A stretch of DNA of 64,000 bases, from contig CM037878.1 in the NCBI GenBank assembly GCA_021292165.1, forward strand, positions 16,860,471 to 16,924,470, in the 5' to 3' direction. The notes under the pieces were generated by a model. The model did no database searches. It was not told where the DNA came from and worked only from the letters and a program-made list of their open reading frames with translations. Positions within the stretch are counted from its first letter, which is position 1. Every line of letters starts with the position of its first letter. The DNA comes from Shinisaurus crocodilurus. Lineage: Eukaryota > Chordata > Lepidosauria > Squamata > Shinisauridae. Positions 1-12,599 of the stretch are shown piece by piece. The translations under genes were made by a program, and so were the position numbers.

Positions 1-159
1 TATCCATGGGGAACTGCCCTTTTTAGGGATTGCCCTCTGCTCAGGATTTTCCTGACAGGACTTTGTCTGGGACTTCTCACAATCTGGTTTGGAGGATCTT
101 TATTGCTTCTATGAAAGGTGACAGCCTATTACTGGAATTATGGCAATAAAAGGTTTGGT

Positions 160-535
160 TCATACTCATGTCTTGATTTTGGGAGGCCAGGTCAGGACAC
201 CCAGTGATTTGTTTGCCAATAAGGTCTCAAACTTCATATCTTTTCTCACCACAATTTGCCTCAGTTTCTCAGATTCCCTTCCTGAAAATATCAGCTCAAG
301 CACAGGGATCTGCCCTACATCTTCGCAGTGTAGATGGATGCAAATAATTCATCCACTTTCTCTGCAATTTCCTTATCCCCCTTCAGTACCCCCTTATCAT
401 CCAATGGTCCAACTGCCTCCCCAGCCAGTTTCCTGCTTCTGTTTCTCAAGGAAGCCTTCTTTTATGTAATAGTTTCTTTGACATTGCTCATTAACCATGC
501 TAATGATCACTTGAACTTTGTGCTACCTTTCCTGA
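160..535 (-). pseudogene. CR1-like LINE ORF2 fragment (decayed)
   Basis: Reading the reverse strand across about 345-430 gives a stretch beginning AGEAVGPLDDKGVL and continuing KGDKEIAEKVDELFASIY. This resembles the linker between endonuclease and reverse transcriptase in CR1-type LINEs, where a similar AEVLN.FFAS block is usual. Stops and frameshifts surround it, so it is an inactive fragment. Edges are approximate. Family assignment rests on this one recognisable block, so another LINE clade is possible. Confidence 0.45.
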
Positions 536-608
536 TCTGCATTTTACATTTTCAGAGGCCTCCCCATGTAGATTGCATGGCAACAGTCCAATCAGGATGT
601 CGCTAAAC

Positions 609-773
609 CAGGACCGGTGCAAGGCAGTTTGGTGCCCTAGGCAAGATCAGATATTTAGCGCCCCCCCATCCCACTTGAGAGCGCTGTATTTTTTTTCAAG
701 GCGTTTCTGGCGCCCCCTTTAGCCCTGCGCCCTAGGCGGCTGCCTAGTTGGCCTAATGGTAGCACCGGCCCTG
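609..773. mobile_element. hAT-type MITE with perfect 8-bp TSD
   Basis: A 165-bp non-autonomous element with terminal inverted repeats CAGGACCGGTGC at the left and GCACCGGCCCTG at the right. It is flanked on both sides by the 8-bp direct repeat cgctaaac (601-608 and 774-781). An 8-bp duplication with CAGGG-like ends is the hAT superfamily signature. The interior contains complementary blocks around ccctaggcaag and gccctaggcgg. It has no coding capacity and must have been mobilised by a transposase elsewhere. Confidence 0.9.
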
Positions 774-909
774 CGCTAAACTGTGAATCATCATGTCCAG
801 ATCTGCTCAACTATTCCTACTGCCAGTATGAGACAAGTTATTCTATAAAAGTCCACACAGCAGATGCATTTCCTCCAAAGGAAACCTCCAAAGGAAGAGA
901 TAGATTCCT

Positions 910-1190
910 CAGAGGGAATATGGCAAATTATGCTTCCTCCTCTTTTTTCAGACATCCTTAAAAAAATATTGGACACTGGCAGCATATCCCCCTTAATCTT
1001 CTTTTCTCTAGACTAAACAAACACAATTCTTTCAGGTTTCCTCATATTATTTGCCTCCCAGGACAATTTTAATCTTTGCAGTTCTTCTCTGAATTCATTC
1101 CAATGTAGGTATTATCATCCGTCTTGAGATCTGGTTCCCAGAACTAAAAGTATTACTGTGCCAGGAAGACTAGCAATATTATTTCCTGAA
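910..1190 (-). mobile_element. Old CR1-like LINE 3' fragment
   Basis: The plus strand shows a diverged version of the reverse complement of the CR1 C-terminal region, recognisable from tctctagactaaacaaac and the pyrimidine-rich stretches around 1000-1060. No frame is open. It is old and heavily mutated, and boundaries are approximate. Confidence 0.4.
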
Positions 1191-2755
1191 CCTTGGGAAC
1201 AATATTCGTAATGACACAAAACTTAAACGGCACTGTTCTTTTGGGCCACAGCATCACAAGGTTGACTCAGATTCTGCTTGGTATTTACTGTATACCGTAA
1301 TTGCCAGATCTTCCTGAGCCCAAAATAGGCAATAAGGTCATTTCACCAGATGACATTATCCAGGATGACATTGGTTTCCAGGGTGAAGTAATATATTAGT
1401 CAATAGGAATATGCTGTGTTTTATTTCTTAGAAACACCCATCCCCTTTTGCTATCAAGAGATGGCCAGTGCTGCTTTGACAAAGATCTACAATGCACTAG
1501 ACAAAAGGACAGAATGGACTACACAGAAGCTGGGAATGGAATGGCTGTGGTGCCAGTACTAGGACTTTAGTTGGGTCCTAGTGATAGTGTAAGAGGATGA
1601 GTTATCCTATTTCACTAGAACTAAGAAGTTTGCACCAGATTTATGTAATGAGTCTTTGGCATATACATAGTATCATATCATCAATGGCTTTGTCTCTTAG
1701 GAAAATGCTTTAGGCTTCAGTTCTAAGATACTTTCTTGAATATGTCCTTTAAATCAATGGGTATACTTCCAAGGAACTGTTTAAGATTAGAGTGTCAGTC
1801 TCTATTGTTGCATGTGAGGGATTCTAAAATAACAAACTTTTTTTTTAAGTCAAAGATATAGCACTGAAGCTATAAAAACAATTTTTCCTAAGGTCCAGAG
1901 AAAGATTTCAACTGGTGACAGGCAGTAGGAACATTATAGTGACTCACTCATTAGTTTCTTAAATCAGTTTGTCTTATTGCACACATATTTAGCATTTTGT
2001 CTATGGGGCATTAGAGTAGTCAGTAATGAGATAAAGGGAAGCTAGCACAGGTCTTGGCAAGAACTCCTGTCACCAGGCCTCTTGGGCCCAGAGATCAGTG
2101 TTCTTAAAATATTAGGATTTGATAGAGTTAACACTAGCCCCCTTGAGCAGATGGTTGGGAAGACTCTGTCAACACTGCCAGTGATTATTGCAAACAGATC
2201 CTTGTTACAATGATAGCCCCTCTGGGACACTAGCAAAGTGCTTGCTAACCTCGCTATCTCAGAAGTGTAACGTGTGATGTTTTCAGTACCTCTTTCAGGC
2301 TGACTGACGCCTCAGAAACAGAACCATAAATATTGAGATATTAGGATCTCCATAATCCACAGCTGTTCAAATGGATGGAAATGCAGTTTAAGCCTTGTAC
2401 TTCACTTGAACCTTTCATTTTAAGCAGTTCACTTTGGCTCCTTTGAGTTTGGTTAAGTCTGCAGTTGTAGATACACATATTTCATCTTCTTTGTTGTCAG
2501 TCTTACGGTTCGATCCTATGATCCATTATATTGGCAAATACTGTAGGTTCAAAGTATCAGGCATGAAACCACTCCAAACATGATTTGTGGGGTTGTGTCA
2601 CCTCAGCTAATCCAGAAGAATGCACCAGTGCAGGTGTGGGTAGGTGGAAACACCACTGCCCCACAACAATAATTTATCTGAGCAGACAGGAAATGGCAGA
2701 CTAGGATTCCTACTTGCAAAGTAAGCAAATCTAGTACTGAAGAAGTACCAAAGCT
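1191..2755. other. No recognised feature
   Basis: AT-rich, apparently unique sequence. The only open frames are short and lack codon structure. No repeat family, hairpin or gene signal stands out. Confidence 0.5.
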
Positions 2756-2767
2756 TGACATTTCAGA

Positions 2768-3004
2768 TGAGAGTCAGTGTGGTGTAGTGGTTAGAGGTTG
2801 GACTGGGATTCGGGAGATCTGGGTTATAGTCCCCACTCGGCCATGAACTTCACTGGGTGACTTTGGGCTGGTCACTGACTCTCAGCCTAACCTAACACAC
2901 AGGGTTGTTGTGAGGATAAAATGGAAAGGAGGCAGGCCATGTGAACTGCCTTGGGTTCCTTTCAAGAGGAAAAAGGGTGGGATATAAATGTAATAATAAA
3001 TAAA
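2768..3004 (+). mobile_element. tRNA-derived SINE (family 1)
   Basis: The head carries a pol III A box within tgtggtgtagtggttagag (about 2777-2796) and a B-box-like ggttatagtccc (about 2822-2833). The body includes gggtgactttgggctggtcactgactctcag and cacagggttgttgtgaggataaaatgg, shared with the reverse-strand copy at 29640-29868. The tail reads gggtgggatataaatgtaataataaataaa. The head-to-tail layout is that of a full-length squamate tRNA SINE; I cannot assign a database name with certainty. Confidence 0.85.
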
Positions 3005-4390
3005 AATACAAATAATTTTAAAAAGGGGTATCTACTCATTAATACTCCTGTGCCATTTGCAGAGTGCGCTGCAAACAGGCTAAGTGTAACACAAAGGTAT
3101 CCTGAAACAACAATAGCCGAGCTGTACTGGTACAGACTCAATCTTAACATTTAGAATGGTTTTTGTTGACATTTAACATAAATCTGTTTTTCTCCAACTT
3201 CAGTCCATTCCTTCCTTCAGCGACACTGCTAAAACAATTGTTCTTCTTTATAGCAGCCCTTTGGGGGCAAACAACAAGAAACATGCAGCTTCTTGCGTGT
3301 CACTGCTCCATGCTATGGATCTTCTCACCCCTGCTGTACTTCACTGGCTAGTGAAGTTTGGGAGACACACAACATGATGACATCACATCACATCATGTGT
3401 TAATTGCATTAGACATTATGAGGAAGAGAAGAAGAGACATAAAGTGGCGGCAGCTCTGTGCTTCTTCTAATCTATAGTTTTGCTCTTAGACATCTGAAAA
3501 CAGCCCTTCATTATCTTTTCATCACCAAATTAAAATTTGCCAGGGACCTTAGCTTGTTTAGACTTTCTTCATACATCATCTGCTCCGGGCAGGAAAGTAT
3601 TCCTGCCCAAAGATCCACTGCCTGGTCTTCTCCTGCGTTGTAGATGTCAAAGAATTGAGTACAGGTGTAGTTTTAACAGTATCAAGCAACTGCAGACTTA
3701 CGTACTAGGAACTGAAGGGCCCACCATCTGCATGGGAGCAACTGGGTCAAGTTTCACAGTGATTATGGCTGGCTAATCCATAAAGTGGAACATTTTCAAA
3801 TAGTCCCTGCAGGTATATAGCCCACTATCATATGGTGCCATGGTAATCCATACACTCCAGTTGTACACAGTCCATTTCCCAAGCATTGTGCTCGCCACTG
3901 TGCATGAGTTTTAAATCAAGATTGGAAAAGATTAAAATGGGAACGAAGTGTTTCATAAATTCAAAATAAAAATACATTTTTAAAAATTAAAATTAAAAAA
4001 TGATAATGTCTATACAGGACACTTTATAACATCTAAATTTTATTATTAAGGTTTTCTACAGCATTTTTCTTAGCATGTAAAGTATTTTACCACACAGCCT
4101 TACAGCAATCCCAGAAGCTGACCACCAAAATGTACAGAAACTGAATAAGACTGATACCATGCAGCAAACAGAGAGATGTTTTGTCATGCTGCATGACACC
4201 AGCACATTACTGAAGAACTGCAGCTCAAACAGTTGATGGAAATAAATGAATACTGACAAAAACCAAAAACCAAAAAGAAAGATTAGTGTTTGGGGAAATC
4301 AGAAATGAATAAGAAAGGTGAGATCAGTTTCAGTTCAATTCTAAGCAGTTTCTCATTTATGCAATGGTGACCACCTACCAGGTAAAACAT
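3005..4390. other. No recognised feature
   Basis: AT-rich sequence containing short A/T-rich runs (3966-4000). Small open frames here show no similarity I recognise. Confidence 0.45.
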
Positions 4391-4399
4391 AACAACAAT

Positions 4400-4742
4400 G
4401 ATAAATGTCAAGAGTATAATAAAATTGAGTTTCTATAAATAGAGAAATTCAGGTTTAGCTCCAGGGCATTCCAAAGAAGGAGGGAAAGGCTTTACTAAAA
4501 AGACCCATCTTTCTTAACTTCGTGACAGATAGCAAGACAAGCATCTCTGGGCAGGGAGTTTCAAAGGGTTGGAACTGCCACTAAGAAGACTCTACTCACC
4601 ATTCATCACACCTGCAACAACGGCGGCACTGTAAAAAGAGCATCCTTGGATATGCTTAAATCACTGGGAGGAAAATGGGGGAGTAAGTGTTCCTTCTGAT
4701 ATCTGGACTTCAGGTCATTTAGGGCTATAAAACCCTGAAGGA
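4400..4742 (-). mobile_element. L2-type LINE 3'-UTR fragment
   Basis: The segment around 4540-4600 (ctctgggcagggagtttcaaagggttggaa) matches in layout the 3'-region sequences at 20830-20890 and 37430-37530, all in reverse orientation. It has no reading frame. It abuts the forward L2 piece that starts near 4743, so two LINE fragments lie in opposite orientation here. Confidence 0.45.
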
Positions 4743-5456
4743 CCAGATCTGCAGCTCAGCTCCATCTGATACGGCAGTTGCGCCCCTACCTTCCTAATCA
4801 TCTGCTCCCATCAGTGGTTCATGCTTTAGTCTCCTCTCGCCTAGACTACTGTAATGAGCTTTACATGGGGTTACCCTGGAAGACGGTTCGGAAGTTACAG
4901 CTGGTACAGAATGCAGCGGCTTGCCTGGTTAAAGGCTGCCGCCGGCGTGATCATATCACTCCAGTGCTCAAAGAGATGCACTGGCTACCAGTTGTTTGCC
5001 GAGCCGAATTCAAGGTGTTGGCGTTGACCTTTAAAACCCTGTATGGCTCCGGTCCAATTTATCTCAAGGAGCGCCTCCAGCAACATCAAGTAGGCCACTC
5101 AACAAGATCTGCCACGGACAGCCTTCTCCCTGTCCCATCAGCCAGAGAAACCAGGCTGGTGGGGACTAGGAGGAGGGCCTTTTCTGTGGCAGCCCCCAAT
5201 TTATGGAACTCTTTCCCCAGTGACCTCTGCCATGCCCCTCCCTTGATTAGCTTCCGCCGTGCATTAAAAACGTGGTGTTTCAGGCAGGAATATGGGGTAG
5301 GTTAGGATTTTTAAGTTTTGTACTGTTTTTTTTTTAATTGTGTTTTACACTCTGTTTTTTCTTGTATTTTTTTTTCTTGTACATCGCTCAGAGTGGCTGG
5401 ATGACTGGCCAGATGGGCGATTCAAAAATATAATAAATAAATAAATAAATAAATAG
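4743..5456 (+). pseudogene. L2-type LINE reverse transcriptase C-terminal end and 3' tail
   Basis: A 175-residue open stretch (4778-5305) contains [30 protein letters not shown] and [13 protein letters not shown], the block that follows the polymerase domain in L2-clade LINEs. The end of the frame carries [17 protein letters not shown], the usual L2 C-terminus. The 3' untranslated part ends in an aataaata microsatellite (5432-5456). Endonuclease and the polymerase catalytic core are absent, so this is a 5'-truncated dead copy. It is one of the better preserved LINE fragments because the C-terminal frame is uninterrupted. Confidence 0.85.
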
Positions 5457-6170
5457 CAAATCGTTGAACTGTGTTGGAAACAAACTGGTAAGAGAACTCC
5501 TTGAGAACCAGTGTCCACTATATCATGCCATTTTTCTTTTCTGACATACTACATGCCTCTAAATTTCCTCCAGTTATTAACATACCAAGCCCATAATTAG
5601 TTTTTATCTCTCAACAACATAAAAAAATAATCTGCCAGTGAAGTATTTGGGTGATAGTAATGCAGAAGGATAGTAGTGAAAACTGGATATAAATAAGATA
5701 AAAAGCAATGAGAAATTACCATTGTCTTGCACCAGTAATTCTCTTGTGCATACCCCACACATGGATTTACTGGAGACCACAAAATTATCTTAAAATCTCA
5801 GGCCACATAGAACTTCTATTCCAAGGGGTTTCTTAATCCTATGCCACTAGATTATCTTGTTGTGATGCTTGGAACACCTGCACCACGCAATTATTTTCTT
5901 GGATTCTAGGTCCCCCCTTTTAATAAGAAAAAAATTAACAAAGTAAAATTTGTTGACAGTGCTCACAGTTGGCGTAGTGGGGGGGGGGGCTCTACCTATG
6001 CACTGTCACATTTCCCATGCTCATTTCTGCAGGTGCTAAATACATGCTGACAGCAACATATGTTACCAATCTTAAATGTGTGTGGGGGGGGAGTATTTTT
6101 TAACCTTGTAATTAAAGAAAGCTCACAGCTTGAAAAAATAATACAGGTGAAAGCTGCTTGTTGCCCAGTG

Positions 6171-6209
<39 letters not shown>

Positions 6210-6845
6210 GGTTATTATGATGGAATAAAAACAAAGTCTAAAAGTGTGATGTGCTCAAAAATCTATTAGCATTCTTTGATACCAGTCGTTCCCCTGTGTT
6301 TCTTTCCTTCTCTTTCTACGTAGTCCCTTTTTGTTTGTTTTCATCTCTTATTCTAATCTTTTTATCCTTGCCATGCATGATAGACATGTTCTCTCCAAAG
6401 GCCTGCTTCCTACAGATATTATGTAGACTATAAATTTATTCAGTGCATAAACAATCAAGATTTACTGTAATGTTGACCAAACTGTTCCTATTTTTGTATA
6501 CTTAAGGTATTTTATTATTCATCAGAATATATATAATACATTTCTTATTGCAAAATTGAGAAAGAGTTAACACAGGTTAGAAGGCAGCAAACACTATTTT
6601 AAAAACTGTAAAGGGACCTTTTTAAATATGGATTTTTATGTCTTCTCAAAAACCTTTGATTAAATAAATCCTGTATAAGCCCACAGGATAAATTAAAAAT
6701 CCCCCTAAGAGAAAAAATGCAATATAATTCCTTTTGCTTTTAAGTTGGTCAGCAATGGCTACTGAAATGCAAGCTAATTCATACCAATAGGAAAAAAATC
6801 AAAGTTATACATCATATTTTTCATATTTAATTCCAAAATAATTTT
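5457..6845. other. Mostly unique sequence with simple repeats
   Basis: Contains a poly-G run at 5980-5989, a second at 6086-6093 and a (CT)n microsatellite at 6175-6207. Short open frames across 6060-6433 are driven by the microsatellite and show no protein signal. Confidence 0.5.
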
Positions 6846-6847
6846 AC

Positions 6848-6939
6848 AGTACAATCCTATGCAATTTTCCCCCCAGAAATAATTCTTACTATGTTCAGTT
6901 TGGCTTTTTTCTAAGTAAGTGTACATAGGATTGAGCCCT
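6848..6939. mobile_element. Short palindromic MITE (cacaatcctatg family), old copy
   Basis: About 92 bp, beginning acaatcctatgca and ending tacataggattgagcc, so the ends are inverted repeats. The interior resembles the AGTAAGT core of the same family seen at 7149 and 30165 but is diverged. Confidence 0.6.
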
Positions 6940-7148
6940 AGATATGTTAAATAAAAGAAAGCTTTTTCATTCAAGAATATCTAGGTATTCTAATTTTGAT
7001 GGTGCAAAATTTCATCCTTCTCTCCCTAAAATTCTTCCTAAATCTTGAAAAAATAAATTTGTTTTCAGAAACAAAACATGAAGAGGATATATCATCTGTA
7101 AACTGTCAGCATAATCCAGTTTACTGTCCTGTTAAAAGTTCACAGGCA

Positions 7149-7225
7149 GTGCAATACCATGTGTGTCTACTCAGAAGTAAGTCCCGCTATGTTCAATGGG
7201 GCTTACTACCAGGAAATCCAGCTAT
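7149..7225. mobile_element. Short palindromic MITE (AGTAAGTCCC core)
   Basis: The core tactcagaagtaagtccc is followed by its near inverted copy, caatggggcttacta. This makes a short hairpin of the same family found at 6848, 7838, 11739, 30165, 41244 and 42974. Confidence 0.65.
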
Positions 7226-7837
7226 GTATGTATATATTTCTGCATGCCCTAGCTACAGACATCTACCTATATAATGTTCCAGAGGGGTAGCTCTGTGTTA
7301 GTCTCTAAGCTGCCACCAGATTCTTTGTTGTTTTTCCTGTATATCAAGATGACTGGTGCTATCACCTCCAACAGCATCAATTACCTGTGGGGAAGCGGGG
7401 GTGGGACTGGACCACAGACTGAATTCAATCTCTTTTAACCCTGAAGGAGTGATCAGCACTGTCTACACTGACACCAGCCATCCTATTGAGGGCAGCACTG
7501 ACAATTCCCAGCCCAATGACAGAAACTTCATATACAGCACCAAAAACTGTATACAACCTGGAACAGCATTCGTAACATGTATGTAAGTGCCCATGTAAGT
7601 CCCAGATCAATAGGGAATGTATGCGTGTTACTAGTACTACTACATACAAACCTTCTATTTGCCAATTGCAACGCTAATTTCAAATTCCAAACCATCTTTT
7701 TAACATGCACCACCCAGCTGGTTTCAATGTAAGGAATCTTTCAGTGTTAGTGATCTTTCAGTCCCGAACATTACAGTGATGTGAACTGCTGCAAAAAAAG
7801 AAAAACTAGCTATATGCACAGATCTGACATGAATCGA

Positions 7838-7888
7838 TTTACTCAGAAATAAGTCCCACTGATGTCAGTGATTCCTAAGGATAACAGT
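7838..7888. mobile_element. Partial palindromic MITE (AGTAAGTCCC core)
   Basis: Contains ttactcagaaataagtcccact followed by a diverged second arm (attcctaaggataac). Only the core is preserved. Confidence 0.45.
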
Positions 7889-7956
7889 CAAGGCAGGGCT
7901 ATCATTTAATCTTTCCCAGTATCTTTAATCTGGTGTTTTCAACTGTCAACAACCAA

Positions 7957-8041
7957 GGGCACAATCCACCAGGAAGTTTCCCCTCTGTAATTCCCATTTA
8001 AATGAATGGGATCCGTGCAAGTGCACAGTGGATTATGCCCC
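7957..8041. mobile_element. Short palindromic MITE, variant core
   Basis: An 85-bp inverted repeat starting gggcacaatccacc and ending gtggattatgcccc, with the self-complementary centre cccatttaaatgaatggg. The ends match the GGGCACAATCC family at 25068 and 6848, but the core is different. Confidence 0.65.
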
Positions 8042-9220
8042 AAATAAATGAATATAAATACATTTTAGAAGTAGCTGTTCCTCAATCCTCTCCCCACCAC
8101 TAACTTAAAATTACAAGTAGCCTCTATCCAGTTTTCCCTTTCTTAAAAATGTTTTTAAATGATAGATTTAAATGCGATTGTACTATATTGCTTTTATGTA
8201 ACGCTCCAAAGCTTTGCATGGCAAGGGATTGTATACAAAGTACAAATATTATTTTTTATTTCTTCATTCCAACTTAGTCCAGCAAAATAAAACCAGAGAG
8301 AGGTGTTGTACTGCTCTGCCTCCTGCATCCAATACTCCTGAGATGGACTCCCTCCACTCCCACTCAAACTAGCTCCACTTCTTTCCACATAAGCCCTCCC
8401 TCCACCTTAAGCCAGCCTCATGGTGCAAGGTGCGGGGGAAGAGGAATCTCTTAATCACACAGACATATCTCCCACAGCACTGAAATGTTAGGGGGTTGGA
8501 AGATTAGTCATGATTTCTTCCTGGATGTGGTGTATAATATGCCTATGCTATAATTTTATCTAAATCATCATATTCAGCCACCACTATCAAACTGGGCATT
8601 TTAAAGCTGTTCAGTATAATGTTTTCAGCTTAGAGAAACCACACTTTCAGCCAGTTCACAGCTTAACATATGATATGCAGATGCACACACTAAAGTGAAA
8701 ACAAAACGCATGTCTTTCGTTCCTCAGCACTAGGTAGACTTTCCTCAAGAATCCAAGACCTTAAAAAGGGTTAAAAACGCAGATGCTGTGAATAGAGCAT
8801 CTAATCCTTAAGGCCTTGAAGCATTAAGACATATCTCCTCCTTAGGGTCCATCTCTGTCCATAATCAATTTCTTCCCTTGGAGAACATTAATTGTCTCTA
8901 ATGATAGCTTTCCATCAATACATCCTTGATCTTAAAAGGCCTGTACAGCTCTTCCCTTTATTCAATCAAATCATCTGTACAATTGCCCTCCCTTAGTAAG
9001 ATAATACCTTTTAAGCCTTCTATTTTAATATAAAAAATAAGAGGTAGCAGGAAATTCTAATGGAAGTGCTAACATTTGAGAACCAGGATGATGGCTTCCA
9101 TTATCCTAAATAATGTTTGAAGATTACAGAAAGCACTGTGTTTCAAAAGGTGGAAACTAATCCACCACTTTCAAATTATTTCCTTCTACAAAAAAAATCT
9201 GTTCTAACATTAGGATGTGG
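8042..9220. other. No recognised feature
   Basis: AT-rich unique sequence. Open frames are short and without family resemblance. Confidence 0.45.
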
Positions 9221-9221
9221 T

Positions 9222-9223
<2 letters not shown>

Positions 9224-9259
<36 letters not shown>
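9224..9259. repeat. (GT)n microsatellite
   Basis: About 17 uninterrupted GT units. Confidence 0.95.
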
Positions 9260-9263
<4 letters not shown>

Positions 9264-9997
9264 GCTACAGGAGTGTATATTTAAATATTTGAATAAGAAA
9301 GGTAATTTCCAGGTCGGGGCAAGGGGGGAGGAAATAATTACTATTTATAAGTAATAAATGCTGAATAATTTGAGGAATTGACAATCTTAAATACTGAAGC
9401 TCTTTACTTTTCCATTCCCTAGTTAAGCTGTCCCTTTGCTGATCATTGAAACCACTACTACTTGAAGTTCCTACAATTATTTAATTCCATGATAGCACAA
9501 AAATTCTGTTTCTGTGACCTACTAATGTGTCTTGCTTTCCCCCCACCCCTTCCTCTTCTGGTACATGCTTTTTCTAAAGGCATGGGATTTCTTTTCTTTT
9601 CTTTTTTTAAAAACCATTCAACTGTTTTGTTTCTATTCAAATAGAGGATTCCTCACACTCCCTCCTCCCCTCTCCTTCCATAGGCTCAGTCTAAGATTGC
9701 CTGACATCAATCTGCGTTTTTACCTACTGCACAGCAGCCTGCCTTCTTTTGCAGAAACTGGACTACTGTTTATAATGACTGAAGGACCTACAGAGGAAAT
9801 GTTGGTGGGACAAAAGATACAAGCCCCCCAGAATTCTTCCCTCGGTAATTTTCAAACTATGCCTTTTCGGTGTTATGAGTACACAGTGTCATTTCTATCT
9901 GCAAGAATGAGGCATGCTCTCTGTCACTAGAGAAAATAAGTACTCACTCCTCTATCTGCAAATTTGAACATATTCTTATTATTTGAAAATCTCTCCT

Positions 9998-10017
9998 CTC
10001 TCTCCTCCTCTCTCTGT

Positions 10018-10046
<29 letters not shown>
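9998..10046. repeat. Compound (CT)n/(AC)n microsatellite
   Basis: Interrupted CT-rich stretch running into about 14 AC units. Confidence 0.95.
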
Positions 10047-10048
<2 letters not shown>

Positions 10049-10384
10049 CAGGAATTCCAAGAACTCTAGTAAAGGGCAAGTGCACCTGGCTAAAAATATT
10101 TCTTATATATCACAGCAATAGTAACCTTTAGCTCTAAAACAATTGTATAGATTTCTTTTTCCTGCATAGGCATAAAATGGCATTCATTCTCCTGTGTAGT
10201 GTAAACTCTGTAGGACTTTTTTTTTTTTTGTCACTATATTGATTGCAAAAGCTGCATAAATAGATGAAATTTATTTATGTTGGAAATATGGGGGGGGGGG
10301 GAGAGAAAGTAGCACATAGGCAGGTACGTAGATACAATCGACCTAAGAGTTATCAAACAAAAAAGAGTGTGTGTGAGAGAAGGA

Positions 10385-10640
10385 GAGAGAGTGCAGTTAA
10401 CAACCCTGATAAGAGATGAAAATTGTCAGTGAGGCAGATTGAGTTTATTCAATGCCCTGATAAGCACCTATTTGCTCTTCCACATAATGCTCTCTCAGTA
10501 TTTATAAATTATCATTTAATTATGCTGGCAAGTGGTAATTGTCAAATAAAGCTCAGATAGGCATAAGCCTTCAGGCTGCACATGACAGAAAAATATCTGT
10601 TAAAGCTGGGCTGATTCACACGCTTAGGAAATCATTTCCT
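10385..10640. other. Candidate conserved non-coding element
   Basis: Unique, non-repetitive AT-rich sequence with balanced composition and homeodomain-type TAATTA/ATTTAATTAT cores at 10508-10525. No open frame explains it and it matches none of the repeat families in the window. This is only an impression from composition; alignment to other reptiles would decide. Confidence 0.25.
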
Positions 10641-11738
10641 TTCTTCTTCTTTTTTTTATCCTTGCCAATAAATTATATGAACCAGCACACTTTTGTGCTT
10701 TGTAGGCATTTTGAAGTCTATTCAGATTACAGGAGAGGGGAAACAAAGTTGTTTCAGTATCTCCCATTGTAAATTATTTGGCTGATTTAAGGACACCACA
10801 TTTTTGTTTTAACAAAAGAGTGGGAAATATCAAGGAATTTGAGCATTCTGCTGCTTAGAATTCATGCTCAGGGTCATTTTCAGTTGAGTAAATCAAGATT
10901 TGGGGGATTATTTAACATTATGTACAAGAGATTTGATATGAAGCAATAGTTTAAAAAAGTGACATTTATCCCATTAAGATAGAAACATGAAGCTTTTAAA
11001 AAAAAAAGTTGCTTGCCTCTTGTATTCAATTATACTAAACCCATCAAACCTTCCAGTGTTACATATTTTAAGTGTTTTTTGAAGTGTTTGCTAGGTTGTT
11101 GAATAAATATCTAACCACCACAATGCCTACTTCCCATGGAAGTGATTTTAGTAAAAAATAAAATAAAAATAAAAGCAACCATATGCTCAATGAAGGGAAA
11201 GGGTTTTTTTTCTTTTTAAATACCAGGAGTTAACCTGGACTTGCTTTGTGAACTACACAGAGACGTGTTTTATTGGTTGGGGTTGGGGGTGGGATATGTT
11301 TTAAAGCAACCTTGTACACCTTATATGTCCCCACCATGAAAACATCTAGGGCAACAAAACAAAAGCTTTCAGGTTTGTTCGTCATTTAACAATATGAATG
11401 GTATCACAAGCATGGAGAGACAAGGACAGGTGGCACAAACGTTTTAAAGCTCTGCTCTTCGTTCACCTATCTACCCCTAAATTTCACTACAAGGGCACTC
11501 TTTTAGGTAGGTACGTCTCCCAGTGCTGTGTTCATCCGTGTGCAGTGCGCTATTGTAGCAGAATGGCATTCAGGACTACACTTGACGCTTTTAAGTTGGC
11601 CAAAACTGTTGTTTGTTTGTTTCTCAAAACAGATAAAGAAAAGCAGACATTTTTGGCATTTTTAGTAACATTATACAATATTCGTGCATACCTGAAAGCC
11701 AAGGTGAAGTGAGTGCAGGTTGAGTGTAATAATAAATA
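10641..11738. other. No recognised feature
   Basis: AT-rich unique sequence. A 104-codon open frame at 11398-11712 shows no recognised domain and is probably chance. Confidence 0.4.
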
Positions 11739-11826
11739 CTGCAATCCTGCACACACTTACTAGGGATGAGCCCCATTGAACGCTGTCAGCCTTACTTCTC
11801 AGTAAGCATTCATAGGTTTGTGCTGT
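11739..11826. mobile_element. Short palindromic MITE, diverged copy
   Basis: About 88 bp with left end ctgcaatcctgcacacactta, a centre around gccccattgaacgctg, and right half ccttacttctcagtaagcattcataggtttgtgc. The order of blocks is that of the AGTAAGTCCC family. Confidence 0.6.
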
Positions 11827-12599
11827 AAGCTATGTATGCTATAGCAAAGGTTGTTGAGGTAAGAAGCATGCCCCTCTAAACAGGTTGTCACAGAGAGAGA
11901 TATTCCTCCATGACTCTCTGCATACATTTTGCGTGGGAAAGGAAGTACGAGTGTCATTACTGATCTTCAGCCTTACCAATTTGCAATAAAGGAAGTAGCA
12001 GACCCACCCTGTATATTCATTGGCTGTGCTGGGATGCAATGGGGTAGCCTTTGGCTGATTTTCCTCCTATATTCTTCCTCTTAAGGCTTTAAAAGTGATG
12101 ATGGGTACAAAATGGTTTTGTTCACTCCTTTTTGTGTTCATATACTTATAAGTGATAAGCCATAAGAGTGAACACTGCTGCCAGATAGGTGATATATTAT
12201 TTATATTTTATTTATAAAATATAAATATAAAATTATTTATATTTATATTTTGTCTAAGCCACGTCTGCATTTCCTTCCATTCTGATATGCTGCAAAGCAA
12301 GGTGTTGTTTTTTTAAAAAATCTAACCATACTTGGTAGTTGACATCTCATAAAGACCAAGTCAACCCAACACTGCTGGTACTCCAAAAATTAGGCAAACT
12401 GCAGCAGAGCAATCATGCTCACAATCACTTCAGTCTTGAATCCAAAACTGGATCAGAACACACCTTCAGGCCGGGCCTGTACAATTTGTAGCCCACCAAG
12501 CTGAATGCAGCCTACCACTGCTTACGCGTCTCCTACGCTCACTTTGCGCCCTCTCACTAGGGTCATATAGTCGCTCCCCTAATAGAGTTCTCTGGCTTT

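Noticed and set aside
9532..9930. 132-codon open frame
   Set aside because: Pyrimidine-rich start, no recognised domain and no support from neighbouring sequence.
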